A DNA stretch of 64,000 bases from Eleginops maclovinus (Eukaryota > Chordata > Actinopteri > Perciformes > Eleginopidae): NCBI RefSeq assembly GCF_036324505.1, contig NC_086368.1:12000921-12064920 (forward strand), read 5' to 3'. How positions within the stretch are numbered: position 1 is the first letter of the stretch; every line of letters begins with the position of its first letter. The notes under the pieces are model-generated. The model was not told where the DNA came from. It worked only from the letters and a program-made list of their open reading frames with translations, and did no database searches. Shown here piece by piece: positions 36,871-51,720 of this stretch. Position numbers and translations under genes: made by a program.

Positions 36871-39800
36871 CTTGGATTTTGGTTGGATTTCTTTGTTTAG
36901 TATTTGTCGAGTGCCTGCCTCTTCTTAAGAAGTTTCTTATGGGTCGTAATTACTTTAAGCACGCAAACCCTCCGGACGAAATTATATTTGATGGTGTCAA
37001 AGTAGTGACTGCCACGTTTATACACTTAACTGATGTTTTTTGTCATCTGTTATGTTGATACTCCAAAATATTCCTGTAAAACTTATTGACAATTTAATAC
37101 ATTTATATGTTTTTGAGATTGAACAGTTATACTTGTGCATTATATTTTTAAAATGAAGCATATATATATAGTCATATATTTTTAAAAGATTAATTAACGT
37201 TAATTTGAACTGTATCATTTTTATTATTTTATGAATTATAGCAGTGTTATTGATTCACTACAGTGAAGTCTATGAAGGCTATGCACAGCTATTCATATAT
37301 AAATACAGCAGCATGTTACAAAAAACCCAGTGGTATGCAGAGAAAATAGCCATGACAACATAAAAACTAAATGCCATAGGTCATAGAAAATACCACCACA
37401 TAAACCATCTATTGACCATTTGTTTAATTATCCCAATATTATTAATTATTCAATTAAAAGCATCCCTTGAATTGATTCTTCGATTTATGGGATTACAGTA
37501 TTATTGACTGCCATCTGGTGGCATAATAGCCTAGTCTGCAGAGCTACAGGAAGGCGACGTGCTGTTGAAGCTGTTGAAGTCAATGGGTTTCTGAGTTGAC
37601 CTGGTAAATCTCAAGCTTTACTGGCTGTACGTTAAGACCTAATATAACAGCCAGCTCAAACAAAAGGCACTGACAGCTCTCAGACCAGAAGCGGTTGAAG
37701 GTATTTTAGTTATATATATTTATAAATCACAGAAACATACTTCCCACAACTCCTGTCTCTTATTAGCAGCACAGAAAAACCTAAAATTGTCTTTGAAAAT
37801 CTAACGATATAGTGGCTGGGGGGAGGTCATCAAAGCTGTGTTGTTGTTTTTGTTGTTTTGTCAGCTGTTAGGCAAAGAGCTCCAGATGCCATGTGACAAA
37901 AATCATTTGAGGTATTCATCGTGTTATGGATCTGAAAATAAAAGTCAGTTAAGGCTTGTAATACATTAGAGCTGCCAGTAGAGTGCAATGCTCACACAAC
38001 TGAAAGCAAAGTATCCAAAGTGGTATGTTCACCCAATAAACATGCAGAGACTAGTACTTCATATCCAGTTGTTTCATTATGGATAAGCATAATGGACAGT
38101 CCAACAGTTTTACTGTTACCATTTGCATGTAATCTTGGCAATGTGCTCCAAGTCAGATATACACATAATCAGCAGCCAAATACTCATACAGTGATTTAAA
38201 TGGTAATACTTTAATTTGAGATTAAAAAAAAACATGGGTACATTTGATCTGTTGGACTGCACTATTACTTGAAGTTACTTCTGTATCAGCACCAGTAAGG
38301 CGTCCTATCTTTGGCTATGCAGCATCTTTGCACTATTTGAGAACCACATCCCTATTTTATGCTATCTTGAGGGTATACGGAGAGCAAAGTCAGACAATTG
38401 TCGCTCCTGATAGGCTGATGGTGCAGGGAGCCTCCTTAGCCTTAATAGAGAGTCTCTATTTCAGGCTCTTCAATTAAGCTGCTCTGCTCAGCCCGCAGAC
38501 TGGCTGCTGTGGAGATCTCTGCCCTTACAGTCTTTGTCCTGTGTCCTTCCTTTGCCAAACACGTTTCTTCATTTTTTTAATGAATACTTAATATTTTCTC
38601 AAACACAGTTTTTTATATTTCTCACAAATCATTGCCATTGTTTATTGTTTACAAATAATTTGATGCCAAAACCCTGAAGTCCTAAAAGTCCTGTTTGAAA
38701 GAAAGACTCTCCAGTCAAAATATTGTTGGGTCAGCACAACCTCATTTTTGTTCTCTTGTAATTTTTCACACCAATCTTCCCCCACGCTCTCTTCTCATAT
38801 GTGCTGACATAATCGCTGACTTGGCTGTTTTTGCAAAGTCCAAAACTACATTTCGCTAAAGGTGTCCTGTCTTTCACTGAGTTTTAAATGCATGTCCAAA
38901 CAGGAGAATCAAATTTATCTCGCTGTAATGGAGCATCATGAAAAAGACACTTCAACTTTCACAATACACCTCAGATTGGATCCCCTCATTTGTGCTAAAG
39001 ATGTTTCAGGTTCCACTAAAATAAAATGTTTTAAAACTTCCCTTAAAAACTGCGGCCGCCATATAACCCCCAACATCTGGGGGCCCAATAATAGGATTAA
39101 TACAACAAAACTTCAATCTCCTCCTCTTGTGCCGAATAATTTTCTGCTTCAGTGAAAGTATTTTGGCATTCAGAATGAATATTTCATCTCAGTTTCACAC
39201 CTGGATCTCCATGCCAGACATAATGTGGAAATGACACACCGCGGTGGCTCAGACACGATCAGAGGAGTGATGGAGAGAGCGGTAAATATAGCATTCAAGT
39301 CTTGGCAGGAGCTGACAACAATCTAGGACCTAATCTGAGGCAGTTATCAGCATCTGTTGCCTGGCACCCAGTTCTGTGGGGGTTTTAGTTATTCATCTAT
39401 TGCTCCATATCTGTCACTTCTTTATTTGCATCTGATTCCCTGTACAGAAGATGCATTCAGGAGTGTGGGAGGATGTAACCTCTCAATACCCCCCAGTAAG
39501 TCAGTCTGTCAGTCTGTCAGTAAAACACACATGGCTACTCCGCTCCCCCGATTGCATGTGTAGCTGTGAAATAGGTTAAGGTTGAGAAACTGATTTGTTT
39601 TGCCAGTGGCCATGTTAAACATAAATTGCCCGAGTGCTTGACCTTGAAGCAGTCCTGATTAGTTATTTGCATATCTCCAGAGATGAAATGTGTCATCAAG
39701 CAGCAGACAGTTCCCAATATATTTGTTTCCTAATCAGATGGCAGCAGCTGTATGTGGAATTTAATATCTTACAGCTCATTTGTGTATTCTCTGCACGTTG

Positions 39801-42800
39801 CACCACTTACAATGCTATAATGTAAGGCATTTATTGAACCCTAAAAACTGTGCTCCCTGTTACCTCACTTATTCAAGTGAAGTTTCACCTCAATCACTAA
39901 ATGATAAAGATGATCTCTTTATGGATAAAAAAAATAAAAAATAGAACCAATATAATTTATGATTGCGACAACAAGAAGTCTCCGAGCTTAGACAAACTAT
40001 AGCCCTCTAGGTATGAGCTGACAAAAACGGAGCCGACTACAAATCACTGGCTTACAAGAGAATCGAGACAAATGGAGGTTCGGGGTATTAGAAGTGATTT
40101 ATGGGCACCCTGGGTGACATTTGAATCAACTTTTTTGACAAAGTTTTTTTCTCCCAAGCCAGAAAAACTAACTCCATCAAATTTGGGTGTCTAGCAATTC
40201 TTTACTATCAAGACTTGTGAGTTATAAAGCAAGAGTTTGTTGATCAGCATGGCTTGGAGAGTTTAATGACCGTGTCGGAGATGAATACACCTCAGCTCAT
40301 TTCCCTGAAGGTGACTTGTTTTTGTAAACTATGCAGCGAGAAATACATCAGCTGAGTTTGATGGCATAGAGGTACTGTTTGATTTAATATGTCATTTACA
40401 GCAAGAAAAATGTACGGCTAAAACTCAAATGCTCATCAAGCCAAGTCACATCAAAACCTTGAAAGGTGACTTATTGAGTCATTTACGATGTCGACAATGA
40501 AATGAAAAGGATCATTGCTTTAGCTCATAAAAACAGCCAAGCTAAAACAAGTTTGCTGGAGATAATATTTCACTTTAATACTTGACCCAATCTTCATGAC
40601 TCAAAGAAAAGGGGTTGAAAGTTTCTTCTCTGTAACTGGCAATATAACATGATCCATACCACAGATGCAGACAACTAGCCAAATGGAATTAAAATACAAG
40701 GGCCATGTGGCAGTCTGGAGATATCATGTCTCTTTCCTGCTTCCACATGATACTCAAAGTACTGTCTAAAAACAGCTATTTGAATAAATAATGGCATAAT
40801 ACATAACATGGATATCTCTGTTGGAAGAGGAGGTCTGATTAACCAGGCAACCATCCAAGCTAAAAGCACCAGATAGCAAAATTATGAATGGTAATTTAAT
40901 CACATAATGGCTACTCAAAAAGTCTAATTCCTTGTGTATGCTCCTCAGCAGCAAGTATGCTGTGTGAATTTTAATGACGGCTATCGAGGATGATTGTTTT
41001 ATTCCATTTAGACAACTCTGGTAGTGACTTATGGTTAATGGGTTATCTCCAACTGATTGTATAAAGTAACTCCAAGGGGAGCGCATTGAGGTGCATACCT
41101 GATATAAACTCTATAAACTGAGTTAGATGTTCTACTTCATAAGAAATATAAAAGCTATAAAAGCTCAAAGCGCACATTTGTCATTTCTTCTCCTGCTTTA
41201 CAATACAAACTTCAATATTTATCTAAGGCGCAAGAGAGTATTCAAAGATACAGTTGATAAGATTTTATGATGTGTATTAATAAATGATGTTAGAGGTGAC
41301 TGGGGGTTAAATGACACCATTCAGTTTTCATTGTTGATGTAAATTCAGTCCATGTGACGCTCCTCATTCTGCAGCTGTCTGCGCGGAACTGCAAATACCT
41401 TTAATGTTTAACCCTTTTGTCAGACGAGAAATAATATTACTGGACAATTCTTCAAAAATACAGGGGTTCACATACAATGATGAGGAAGTCAACATTTTAA
41501 ATTTTGATATTGATTAATATTTGTGGATTACCAACTACCAAGTGGTTAAGGGTACAGAAAAATCTTACAGACAGTCATTAAAAATAAACAATGTTAATTT
41601 TAGGTCTATGACTTGAGGGGTGGTCTGGTCCTCTGCATAAAGTCAGACGTGTTTCATTCCTTTCTTCCACACAGATCTCCACACACATACGTTTAACGCT
41701 GAAGCATTTTGGCCAAAATGTCACAGCCATCTAGCTATTTTTTTTTAAAGTTTTGTTAGTAAGGAGTTAAATGCATGGTTTTGTGCTTCAAGACAGATAT
41801 TTGATAATCAACGTGGAGGACATGTGAATAAAGAAACAGCAATGTCTTGTATTGTGGTAAACTGCTAGCTGTTTTAAAAAGCATGATAAAAAAGAAATCA
41901 AGCTGTTATCCTGTTCCAACATTATCCATATTTGCTACTCAGTTGATACTTGTAAGGTTTTATCTTAACAGAGTACAGGCTTTTAGAAGGAAGGAAAATA
42001 GATGTGTCTGGTAAACGTAGCTCTGTCTCAGGTTACACTGACTGAGTTTTCTGGAGTAAAAAGCCAAATCATCAAATAAGTGGCTGAGATGCTAATGTTT
42101 GCTCTAATAGCTTTGAGGATGCTCTTCTAAAGAGTGGGGGGAAACAACACAGTGTAGGTACTGATTTTTTTAAATAAAATCTAATCCTGCAACTTCTTTT
42201 GGTCAGGAAAACTATGATTATCCCAAACATGTTTTCTATTGTCCCCTTGATGATGAGACGCCCTTGGTCTCGAGACCCCGGTTGGTGCTGTAGAAAAGTA
42301 CTGTCACATTTTCAAAATGTTGACATAGACTTGCTACTGAAGTATTGGGTTATGTGAAATCCCTATTCCTCCTGTTGAACTCCATCCATAACATTCACAA
42401 AGTTTTTCAGAGACCCTGCTTTGCCATGCTGCGGCACAACAGCTCACTTAAAATGACCGTAAGCATCTCGATCCTCTCTTGGTGGCTGGCCACTAGTTTA
42501 GGAAGCCCATATTTAATATGCAGTTTTCTCTATAAGCAAGCATACGTGTTTAAACATCATTATCAGTGTTGATCATCTTTATTTAATTGTGGGAAGCCCA
42601 AATGATGATAGTGATTAACATTTGATTAATTTTGCAGCATTTGGGTTTACTGAATGGTTTACGTTTCTTCGTAAGAAATAAATGTTAAGTATGCCCAATA
42701 TGGACCTTATTCCTAGGCTCTTCATGGTCAGTGTGTTTTATTTTTTTATATTAGGAAGTATTGATTTTCACAGGCTGTTTCATCAAGTCTTTGATCAGTC

Positions 42801-44631
42801 ACTTTTTAAATATCTAATGTGTATGTACAGTATATCACCCCAGTGAACAAATGAAAAATGTCTTTTTGGTTTCCCCTTAACCAATTTTGTCTGTAACTAA
42901 TCAATAGTCAAAGAATAGATTGCTTTTTGCGCTTGTGGAGATATCCCACAGGACGGAGCGTGGCAGGGTGTTTCTCAGCTGAAAGCCATCCACGTTTCAC
43001 TTTTATGTTGAAATGATGACAATATCGATTCAGAGACACGCACGCTGAGGGCTTTCAAAGCGTAGCTCTACCCCCCTCTGTATCAAAGAACTGTGTGAGG
43101 GGATTTGCAGCTGTACTCCTGTAAGAAACCAAAAATCTGAGCAAGTAATCCCAAAATATCAACGACTGATGTGAAAAAATGTATGTCAGTAGCTGTTTAG
43201 AAGAAGACAAGCAGCAGGTATAGCAAACTCTGACTGAATAGAAAACAAGGGTTTAGTGAGACAGAACAATGTCTTCATGTCCAGATAAAGTAAATGTGTT
43301 ACTCTTGTTTAGAACTCATCAAAGTCTGCGTGTTAAACAAAATCCAGCTGATCTGCGGCTGGCCCCGAATAAACACCATTTGACTTTTCAGGTGAGTAAA
43401 GTAATTCTCTCTGTGATGTGAAATCACAGGCTGTGACTGCTCATATAGTGCAGTGTTTACCTCCAGCTTTGCCATCATCTATCACCAGACAGATTGATTC
43501 AAAGGCCCAATCAGACCAGTTGAAGTGGATTGTTTGTTTATACGTCTCGAAGGCTCCCTTTCTCTTGCTCTATGGCCATTCATTGTGCAATCCACTCTTT
43601 CTCACTGTGGCAAAGACCCTGAGGATAAACCCCAAATTCTGTGATTTTCATCACTTAAAGGAAGAACATTGGAAACCTGGACAAATTGCAATGTGTAAGA
43701 GAAACATAAAAAAGTAGAAAAATGTTTTGGGAAAGATTTGAACTGAGTTTAAAGAATTCAAGCATCATTGATGAAGGAATAAGCTGAGACTCGAAAAAAC
43801 TCTATCTAAAGCAGAACTGCCAAATGGATATAGGTATTTAGATAACGTATTTCCCCCACATCATGAACATACAACTCCAAGGAGAAAATTGGACACGGCC
43901 AATGTCTGAATTCTGCTGTCCAAAAATGTTAAGTACTCAGTCATACTTCACTCTAATCTAATTGAGTTGGAAATTAAATCCCCAGAAAAGGGTTAGTGAC
44001 AGAGCTTTTATAAATGAGGTATAATAATAGCCAAAGAAAATTGGATGTAATGATATCATCAAGTCAATTTTAGGATTACCATGTTGTATGGAAGGTAAAA
44101 TACCCATGGACAGAGGAATGAAAAGTGTGTGTAATTGTTTTTGTGGAAAAATGTCAATCATATGACAGCTGCACACATAATAAAACAGCGTGTGTGGTCA
44201 ACATGTCCATATACATTCCTCCAGTTTGGAAAAAAAATGTACTCCTTTAAAGAATAACTGCCTAGAAATATCAGTCTGCCTTCTTTATTGTTTACGCTGT
44301 GAGTCTTTTCTTAACTTTTTCATAAAACATTGAATAAATTCATGACCAAAATGTATCTGAAGCTATGAATGGAGGATAGCCAAAACCCATGTTGTCTTAA
44401 TCAAAGTAGAGGACTGAAATTGTTTTTGTGACAGAGCATGTACATAGCTTTGAAGTTAAAATTAGCTTTGCCCGTGAAAATATCATCTAAATGTCAACAC
44501 AAAATCGCACCTCAGATCTCTGCGTGGTCACTGACCTGTGGCTGATTTGCCTCAGCGTTCACACCCAGGTACCTACTCTACCAGTTTCTTTGATTTGTAT
44601 TTTTTTCTCTTTTTTTGTGTCCTTCATTCCC

Positions 44632-44767
<136 letters not shown>

Positions 44768-44869
44768 TTTTGAAAAGTCAGCATCCTAGACTTTCTGAAG
44801 TGAAGAGTCTCTCTTAAAATCCAAATATCCCCTTGCCCCCCATCCCTAGCCTGAAACCCCTCAGTTGGA

Positions 44870-45170
44870 CTTCTTTGTTTACTTCCCTAACATGGTGACA
44901 TCACTATGTAACACTTGCGCTATATTGTCAAGCACTCCAACACCTTGGATCGGCTAAGGGGCTGGACATCTGTAAGCGGTTGACCAATCACAACAGAGCC
45001 AGTCAGCTAACCAATCAGCGCAGACTGGGCTCTGGTTTCAGACAGAGGGTGAAAAAACACGCAGTGTGAGAAAAATAAAGAGCTTTTTGAACTTTAAAGC
45101 GTCCAATCATCACAGTAGAGTCACACAATACAAATGTGAATGTGAAAATCCTCCTAATAGGGCAACTTGA
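44870..45170 (+). mobile_element. Degraded non-autonomous DNA element
   Basis: Contains phrases of an abundant fish repeat: 'ttgaccaatcacaacagagc', 'ctaaccaatcagcgcagact', 'ttttgaactttaaagcg', and ends in 'cctcctaatagggcaactt', a decayed form of the 'cataatagggNaccttt' end seen at 11883-11899. The left end was not found. Family recognition is from memory. Confidence 0.5.
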
Positions 45171-46169
45171 AAAGAGTTGTTAATGCATCAGCTCCAAGTG
45201 AAACCAAAATAAATATTATATTCGCAACAAACTGTTTTTTCAAGTATCAAGTAGTATAAGTTTATTTAGTATTAAGTTTATTTAATAAATCAATAAATTG
45301 CCTAGACAAGAAACTTCTGAAAACAGTGGGTAAAATAAATCCTTTGGGAACTTTCCTTAGTTCAAAGTAACATCCTATTTGCACATTTTTAGTTTGTTCA
45401 ACTGTAAAAACACAATATTTCAGATGATGTAAAAGGCTTTGGCTTTTAAACCCCACCATGCTTGCTGCCATAGATCATAACTTTGGTCCAGATTTAACAA
45501 CAAACCATTGGATGCTTTTTCAATCAACTTAGGGAGCCCACTGTAGACACTGACTCTGAGAATGAGAATGGATAGGAGGGGTTTATTATCAGAGTTTCTA
45601 TGGAATGAGAACAGATGTGGAAGAAAGTAAAGCAGGCGGAGGCAGAATGGGAAAATGGAAGTTGGTGGCCGGTGAATCATGGCAGAACAGGATTTACAGC
45701 TGGATGTGAGCGTAGCTGATGAAGCTAGCTCGAAAGCTACTCTCTTGCAGGCAGGATTGCTGAATGGAAGTTAGGGAGATTAACAGGCAGGCATGAAATT
45801 AACCCTGCAGCAAATTGAGACAAAGTTAGACACGAGCCAAAAACACGATGCAAGATGTAAAGTTAAACACACGACTCAAGGGGCTTGAGACAGGGTACAC
45901 TATGGCTGAAATAATGATCTGGTGATGAGGAATTGAGGTAGATACAGTATACTGCAGAGAAGATGGGTAGGTCAATTGCAGGTGTGCTACATGAAGCAGT
46001 AAAGGCTAGAAGAAATAAGGGAGTCGTCCACCCACACGCACATGCAGGCATAAACAGGGAAGCCCAGGAGGATACACAAGGGACAGGGAAACACAAGATG
46101 TAACTGGAGGTACAGCCGTTATGATGGATTGTCATGAAATTATATTATATTATTATGATATGTATGGTG

Positions 46170-46492
46170 CCCAGAGGTTGAATACTAATTACTTTGGTGA
46201 TCCCCTGACTTTTCCTCTAGCGCCACAATCAGGTCAAACTTTAGTTTTTCCACTACTTTGCTTTATGACCAAATAAAAACTAATGACATTCCCATCAGCC
46301 ACAGTTGAACTTTAGTGCTCGTGTTTAGTGGTAATTAGCAAATCTTTAAGCTAAATTTAGATTGTGAACATCATAAACCTTATACCAGATCAGCATTCTG
46401 GAGTATGTTAGCATGCTGATGTTAGCATCAATCTCTCTCAGTACAACTCACAGAGCCACTAGCGTGATGTAGGCTCTCAGTCTTGTTTCTCA
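46170..46492 (+). repeat. Copy of a common teleost interspersed repeat
   Basis: Runs from 'ggtgatcccctgacttttcc' and 'ctagcgccacaatcaggtca' through 'aatgacattcccatcagcc' and 'tagcatgctgatgttagca' to 'gtaggctctcagtcttgttt'. I know this order of phrases from a repeat scattered through fish introns and intergenic DNA. It encodes no protein. Confidence 0.65.
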
Positions 46493-49479
46493 TACAATGT
46501 TTGATTTTTAGAATTGTTATAATCCCATTTCTGTCATTTGTGTAATCAATTATTAAACCCATCGTTTCAGCACAATATGATTTATTAAGATGATATTGAT
46601 GATATTTATATTATTTAACATGTTCATCCTGCCTCCCTCCCTCCCACAATATAGTGACTGTCATGCATACTGCTTTGATGTCTCTAAATAACAGTAGCAG
46701 ATAATGTTGCAAACATTTATACATGAACTAGTCCAAGACAGGAGAGACCCAGTTGGGCTTTGATATCCTTCTGATGTAACATTGACATTTACAGGCATTG
46801 CTTTAATGTGCATGGAAGCGTCTGTCATTCATTTGTAATGCAAGTTTAAATATTGTACTTCTGTCTTCCACATCAGATCCGATCTTAGCTATCTTACGAC
46901 GCTTGTCATTTTTGAACTCATTGAGGATGGTTTGGCAGCCAGGACCTTTATAATTGAAAATATTCATTACTGTATGTAATTTATTACTTTGTCATAAATC
47001 AGCCTCGGAGTCCTTGGCCCATTCACAGCGCTCATTAGAGTTTTAATTAAAACACTAAGCTACGATAACGTTGCTATTTTCTGAAGGGCAATGGAAGATA
47101 ACGGGTGATGTTATACGTCTTCTTTTTCTTGCATCATACAGTTAAAGGTATCACTAAATTGGACAACAAAATGAAATCATCATGTAAGGTCGAAATCATC
47201 ATGTTAACATCACTTAACATTTATACCTTAATTTTTCAGATTGCATTTTCACTTTGTCCTTGATGTAAATGAATCATTTAGAGCCTTGGCCTCACATTAA
47301 ATGTGTATTTGTATTCAGACACTGAGGTGAACATTCAGATAATTCATTTACATTTTCTGTATGCTATGTACTTCAAAGGCATATTCATCTTAAAGCAAAA
47401 TGTGATGCACCAGCAAATATACAAAGAATGCCTTACAAAAACAACTTTCAGAAAGATTGACTTACATTAAAGTGCATTCTCATCACAGCTTTAATTTGTA
47501 ATTGGTTAGTGTAACACACCTGCATTTTGTGAGTCCATTTGCTGGTGACAAATGAGTTCAAACTCTGCCACAAAGATTTCTAAGCATCATCTCAGTGAGA
47601 CTTATTGCCATGTGTATATATGCTAATTTCCCAATTCACTCCCAACTGACTTCCCTATGTTATCTTATGAATTTCACATACGATTTTGCATGGTGTTTAT
47701 TTTGCCCTAGAGTTCAAAGCTTTAGATTTTCCCAGAGTCAAAATAAATTCTCTCTTACATTTAGTGATGAGCCTCATTGGGAAGCTGCTAAACACAGCTA
47801 GCCTGATGGTGCTGGTCAACACTGAATTCAACCCACATTTAGTTTTTCTTTTTAGATTTTCCCTGCATTCATGCATGTTACGCCGTGTTGTGGTTTGTAT
47901 AATGAAGCCCGGGCTTTCTGTAAGTGACTCATAAGATGATTGCTCAAACACAATCAATGCTACTGGCTTTTATCTGAACACATTTATCCACACCCACACT
48001 ATCTCTCTGGATCCATACTGTCAGACTGAAGGGCTGACTTACTTTTTTCAGATTTGGGATTTTTCATAAAATGATGCAGACACTACCGTCTTTCTATGTT
48101 TCTTTCTTTTTGCTTTCTTATTCTTCTTGTAGCCTCTCCGGCCCACTGCTTCTTAAGCTGCTCATGCTGTGTAATTGTTCAGAGGGCGCCTGTGGCTCAT
48201 GTCCACCTTATTACCTTCACTTCCTTTTTTGACCACCAAGTCTTCCTTATGGTGTTTAAAATGTGACGCATTGCACTCCATGATTTAGAAAGGTGACAGC
48301 TGCCTTCATTCCCAGTAGAAACTTCCCTGTAACTATCTCTATATTCAGTAAAGAATGTTTTAGTGATGAATGGGGAGATTTATAATGCCTGTGCACTGAT
48401 TCTTAACAGATAAGGATGGACATCAAACACTTTTCATTTAAAACATTCCTACGCATGATAAATGTTCAATGGACCAGAGCTTGGCAGAAAGATTACAGGA
48501 TACGAAAGCATTTGCAATCATCATGGGTCATAAAGTGAGGGCTGTTTTACATTTACAAGTTATGCAGTTCAAGATATTGCAGAAAAAAAAGATACTAAAC
48601 GAAGGTTGGGTTCTCAAACTAAAAAGGGTATTAACTTACCTGAGATCCAACACTTTATTGAATAAAATAGGGCTGTACTGTTATAATATATTACCTAACG
48701 TATGTGTATGCCACCCTTTAAAAAGAACTTGGAAAATAATTAATCTAAAAAGGTAGATGACAGAATATTATAACACTAGATTTGATTATTAGACATACAC
48801 AGAAAGGAATGTGCGTTTTTAAAAGAGATTTAAGATAGGACAAAGATGTGGCTCTCCTGATTAGGCAGTCATTCCTAAGGGACTGGGTCTGTTATTGCAA
48901 AGACCCAGTCGCCCCTGGTTTTCAAACTACATTTTGACTCTCTCAAGTGCGCTCACTAGAACTGCTCAGGCTACAATTAGGCTACTGTGGGATTAAACGT
49001 TCAATGACGTACTCGGTTGTGTACAGATCAGCCACAGGAGAGAAGATCCAAGGCTTAAGGAGATCACAACCCTAAGTTAGCATTGTGTTCCTGCATCATT
49101 GGTTGCACTCACATATTCATATTGTGTGGTTAAAAAAGGAAGAACCAGTGCATTGTTGTTTTTAAATCTAAATATTCAAAACTTTTGACTTTTCTTTTCA
49201 TCATCCAACCTGTAGTCTTCAGCCCCCACCAATGCTGACTCAACTGATATTGAACGATCCTTTCCTATTCTGTACATTGACAATAAATTCAACTCTAAAC
49301 TGAAGTAATTTACCAGACTTAATTAGAAAAAATATGTCAGCTACTCACATTGTATTTCAATATGGTTGAAATATATACAATAGGTATATATATATATATA
49401 TTTCAACCATTTCCGATTTAAATATTACTATATTTATTATGTTATTATAGTTATCGTAAAAAAAATGTTTTATAACGGC

Positions 49480-49582
49480 TCCACATTTTTTGTGTACTGT
49501 ATGTATGCACCATAACACTAAGACAAATTCCTCGTATGTGTTAACCTACTTGGCACTAAACCTGTTTCTGATTCTGATTCAA
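49480..49582 (+). repeat. Non-LTR retrotransposon 3' tail
   Basis: 'acaaattcctcgtatgtg', then 'cttggcactaaacctgtttc', closing with 'tgattctgattc', is the typical 3' end with short tandem tail of a fish LINE. Only the tail is present. Confidence 0.6.
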
Positions 49583-51404
49583 ATGCAATATTTGAGTCCA
49601 AGTGGTGCATATACCTTTATAAATATTCACTTGAGGTTTATTCTGAATTTGACTTGAAATAAAGGTGTAAGTTTTGTTGTGAATTCGTTGTTGTTTTTAT
49701 TTACATACTATATTTCTACAGATAAATCATCTTTTTATGTTTTAAAGTTTTTGCAGCATATTTTCCCAATGGACTGAATGCCACAACTCAAGTGTGCAGA
49801 ATGTTTTGCTCATGACAAAGAAAACAAGAAGGATAAGAGGATGAACAAATAGAAATAACCATGAAGCAATTGCTTTCGTCTAGATAAAACATCATATTGT
49901 AGACATCTTATTTAAATGCCCCCGTCAGAATGAGAAACGGCTCACATAAATAGCAACATATGGAGTCTGTATCAGGTTCAGTACTGCCGTGGAGTTGGTC
50001 TCTGAGGGGGCTATAATTCATCAAATGTGGCGTTCATCCAATCAGCATGCAGGGACCCCAGGTGCAGGACAGCTAGATGAAAAACAACTTAAAATCTCAG
50101 CTGTTGCTTTAGCCATGGTCATAGAAATAGGATGATGAACTACAGAAAGTATACCAATTGCTGTGCAAGATTTAAATACATGATAAACAGTGATTGATTA
50201 CCTTCATTTCTACACTCCCTGCAAAAATGACATTTAGTCTTATCAGTGCATATTTGGAATATGTATGATTTAGCTTGAAACTTTTTTTGCTTGCCTTTTT
50301 ATCAATAGAAATTTGAGCTAAAAAGGTCTCAAATGTACAAAACATCTGTTCACACTAGTTTATTTGTAAATGAGCACACTTAAGAAAATAAAGCTTGGGA
50401 GTTTGCAAAAATGAGAAATAATGAAAATGTCCCTTATGAACGATTAAGTGTTCAGGAAAATATGCAGCTTTAAAAGTAATTGCGTAACCTTAACATACAT
50501 TTCATTTAAAAAAAGGTTTGAAAACATTATTTCCTCTGTCAAGATATCCTTCTTTTTTTATATATTTGAAAGCCTCTACTGTTACCGGATCATGCAAAAT
50601 ACTGAGAAAAATGTAATTTAAGTGTTCCTCTCTAAAGTTAAACTGCCACCCAAGTGGTTTGCACATATGGAGGGAGAGACAATGGCAATTTTTAATGATG
50701 TGTCAGTGGGTCGACGCATCAAGTTTATGAAATGCTCTCTGAAAAAGAATGGTTGCACTACAAAATACAAGGTTTTATAGTGTGGGGGGGAGACAAAAAC
50801 AATCCTAAAACATATTTTCATTCTCAGACTCCACAGCGCTGAGAGACCACAGATGAAACAAAAGCAAGTGTCTTTGTGTTAGATTCCCTGGAAATTTGAA
50901 AAGTTCAAAGAGATAATTCATAAATATTTTACACCAGAACTTCATCTGAACATCTGAATTTACTGAAGTCCATCAATAGCCTTTCTGTCTTAACACCCAG
51001 GCCTCACAGTCTCACTCGTGCTTTTTTTACTTTCACTTTGCCTCTCTCTCGCCTCTAACGGCCACTCACAAGGCCACCCATTCAAAGACCATCCTCATCC
51101 AGACGCAGCGGTCCCCTGACGTGCCTACAGACCATGCTGCCTGGGATTGAAGAGTGCGATAGGAAGTAGAGGCTGTGGGCTTGTTGTGTCTACCTTGCTG
51201 ATGATGAATCTCTATTGGGCTTCCTTTGACTAACTCATCAATGTAATCAAGTGATGATAACAAGTCAGTTATCATCGGCACTCTTGCTGGCTTCCAATGC
51301 AAATCAACGTATAAATGAAACTATAAACACTGACTTTCATTGGAATCCATGTAAGCTTCTGTATGACCATTGCTGGGTGTGATGTCAAGGATTAAAGGAT
51401 TCAA

Positions 51405-51720
51405 GTGTTTGATTATCCCGTGTACACAGCTACAGTGTAGTTATGGCAATGAAAATTAAAAAAAACCCGAGCTCCTCCAACAATGCAACATATTATACAT
51501 ATAACATATAGGACATAAGACAAAATAAGAAAATAAAAATAGTGCAAAATGAAACAGAGTAGGACCAATTAGAATCAAATAGTGCAGGTTATGTTGCTAG
51601 ACCATGTATACAAGAAGTGCAGATTAAGTTCACTTTATACATGTGAGAAAAATAAATAAATACAATAAGTTAATGATGCAGAGTATGTTGAAAGGACAAA
51701 GTAAATGCAGGAGACCTTCT
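51405..51720 (-). repeat. Possible LINE-derived 3' fragment
   Basis: A-rich sequence with 'aatagtgcaa' and 'aagtgcag' repeats and, on the minus strand, 'cattgccataactacactg'. It resembles LINE 3' remnants seen in fish, but the match is loose. Confidence 0.3.

Noticed and set aside
37503..37516. CTCF-like 'ccatctggtggc'
   Set aside because: It deviates from the CTCF core at several positions and one short motif is not enough.
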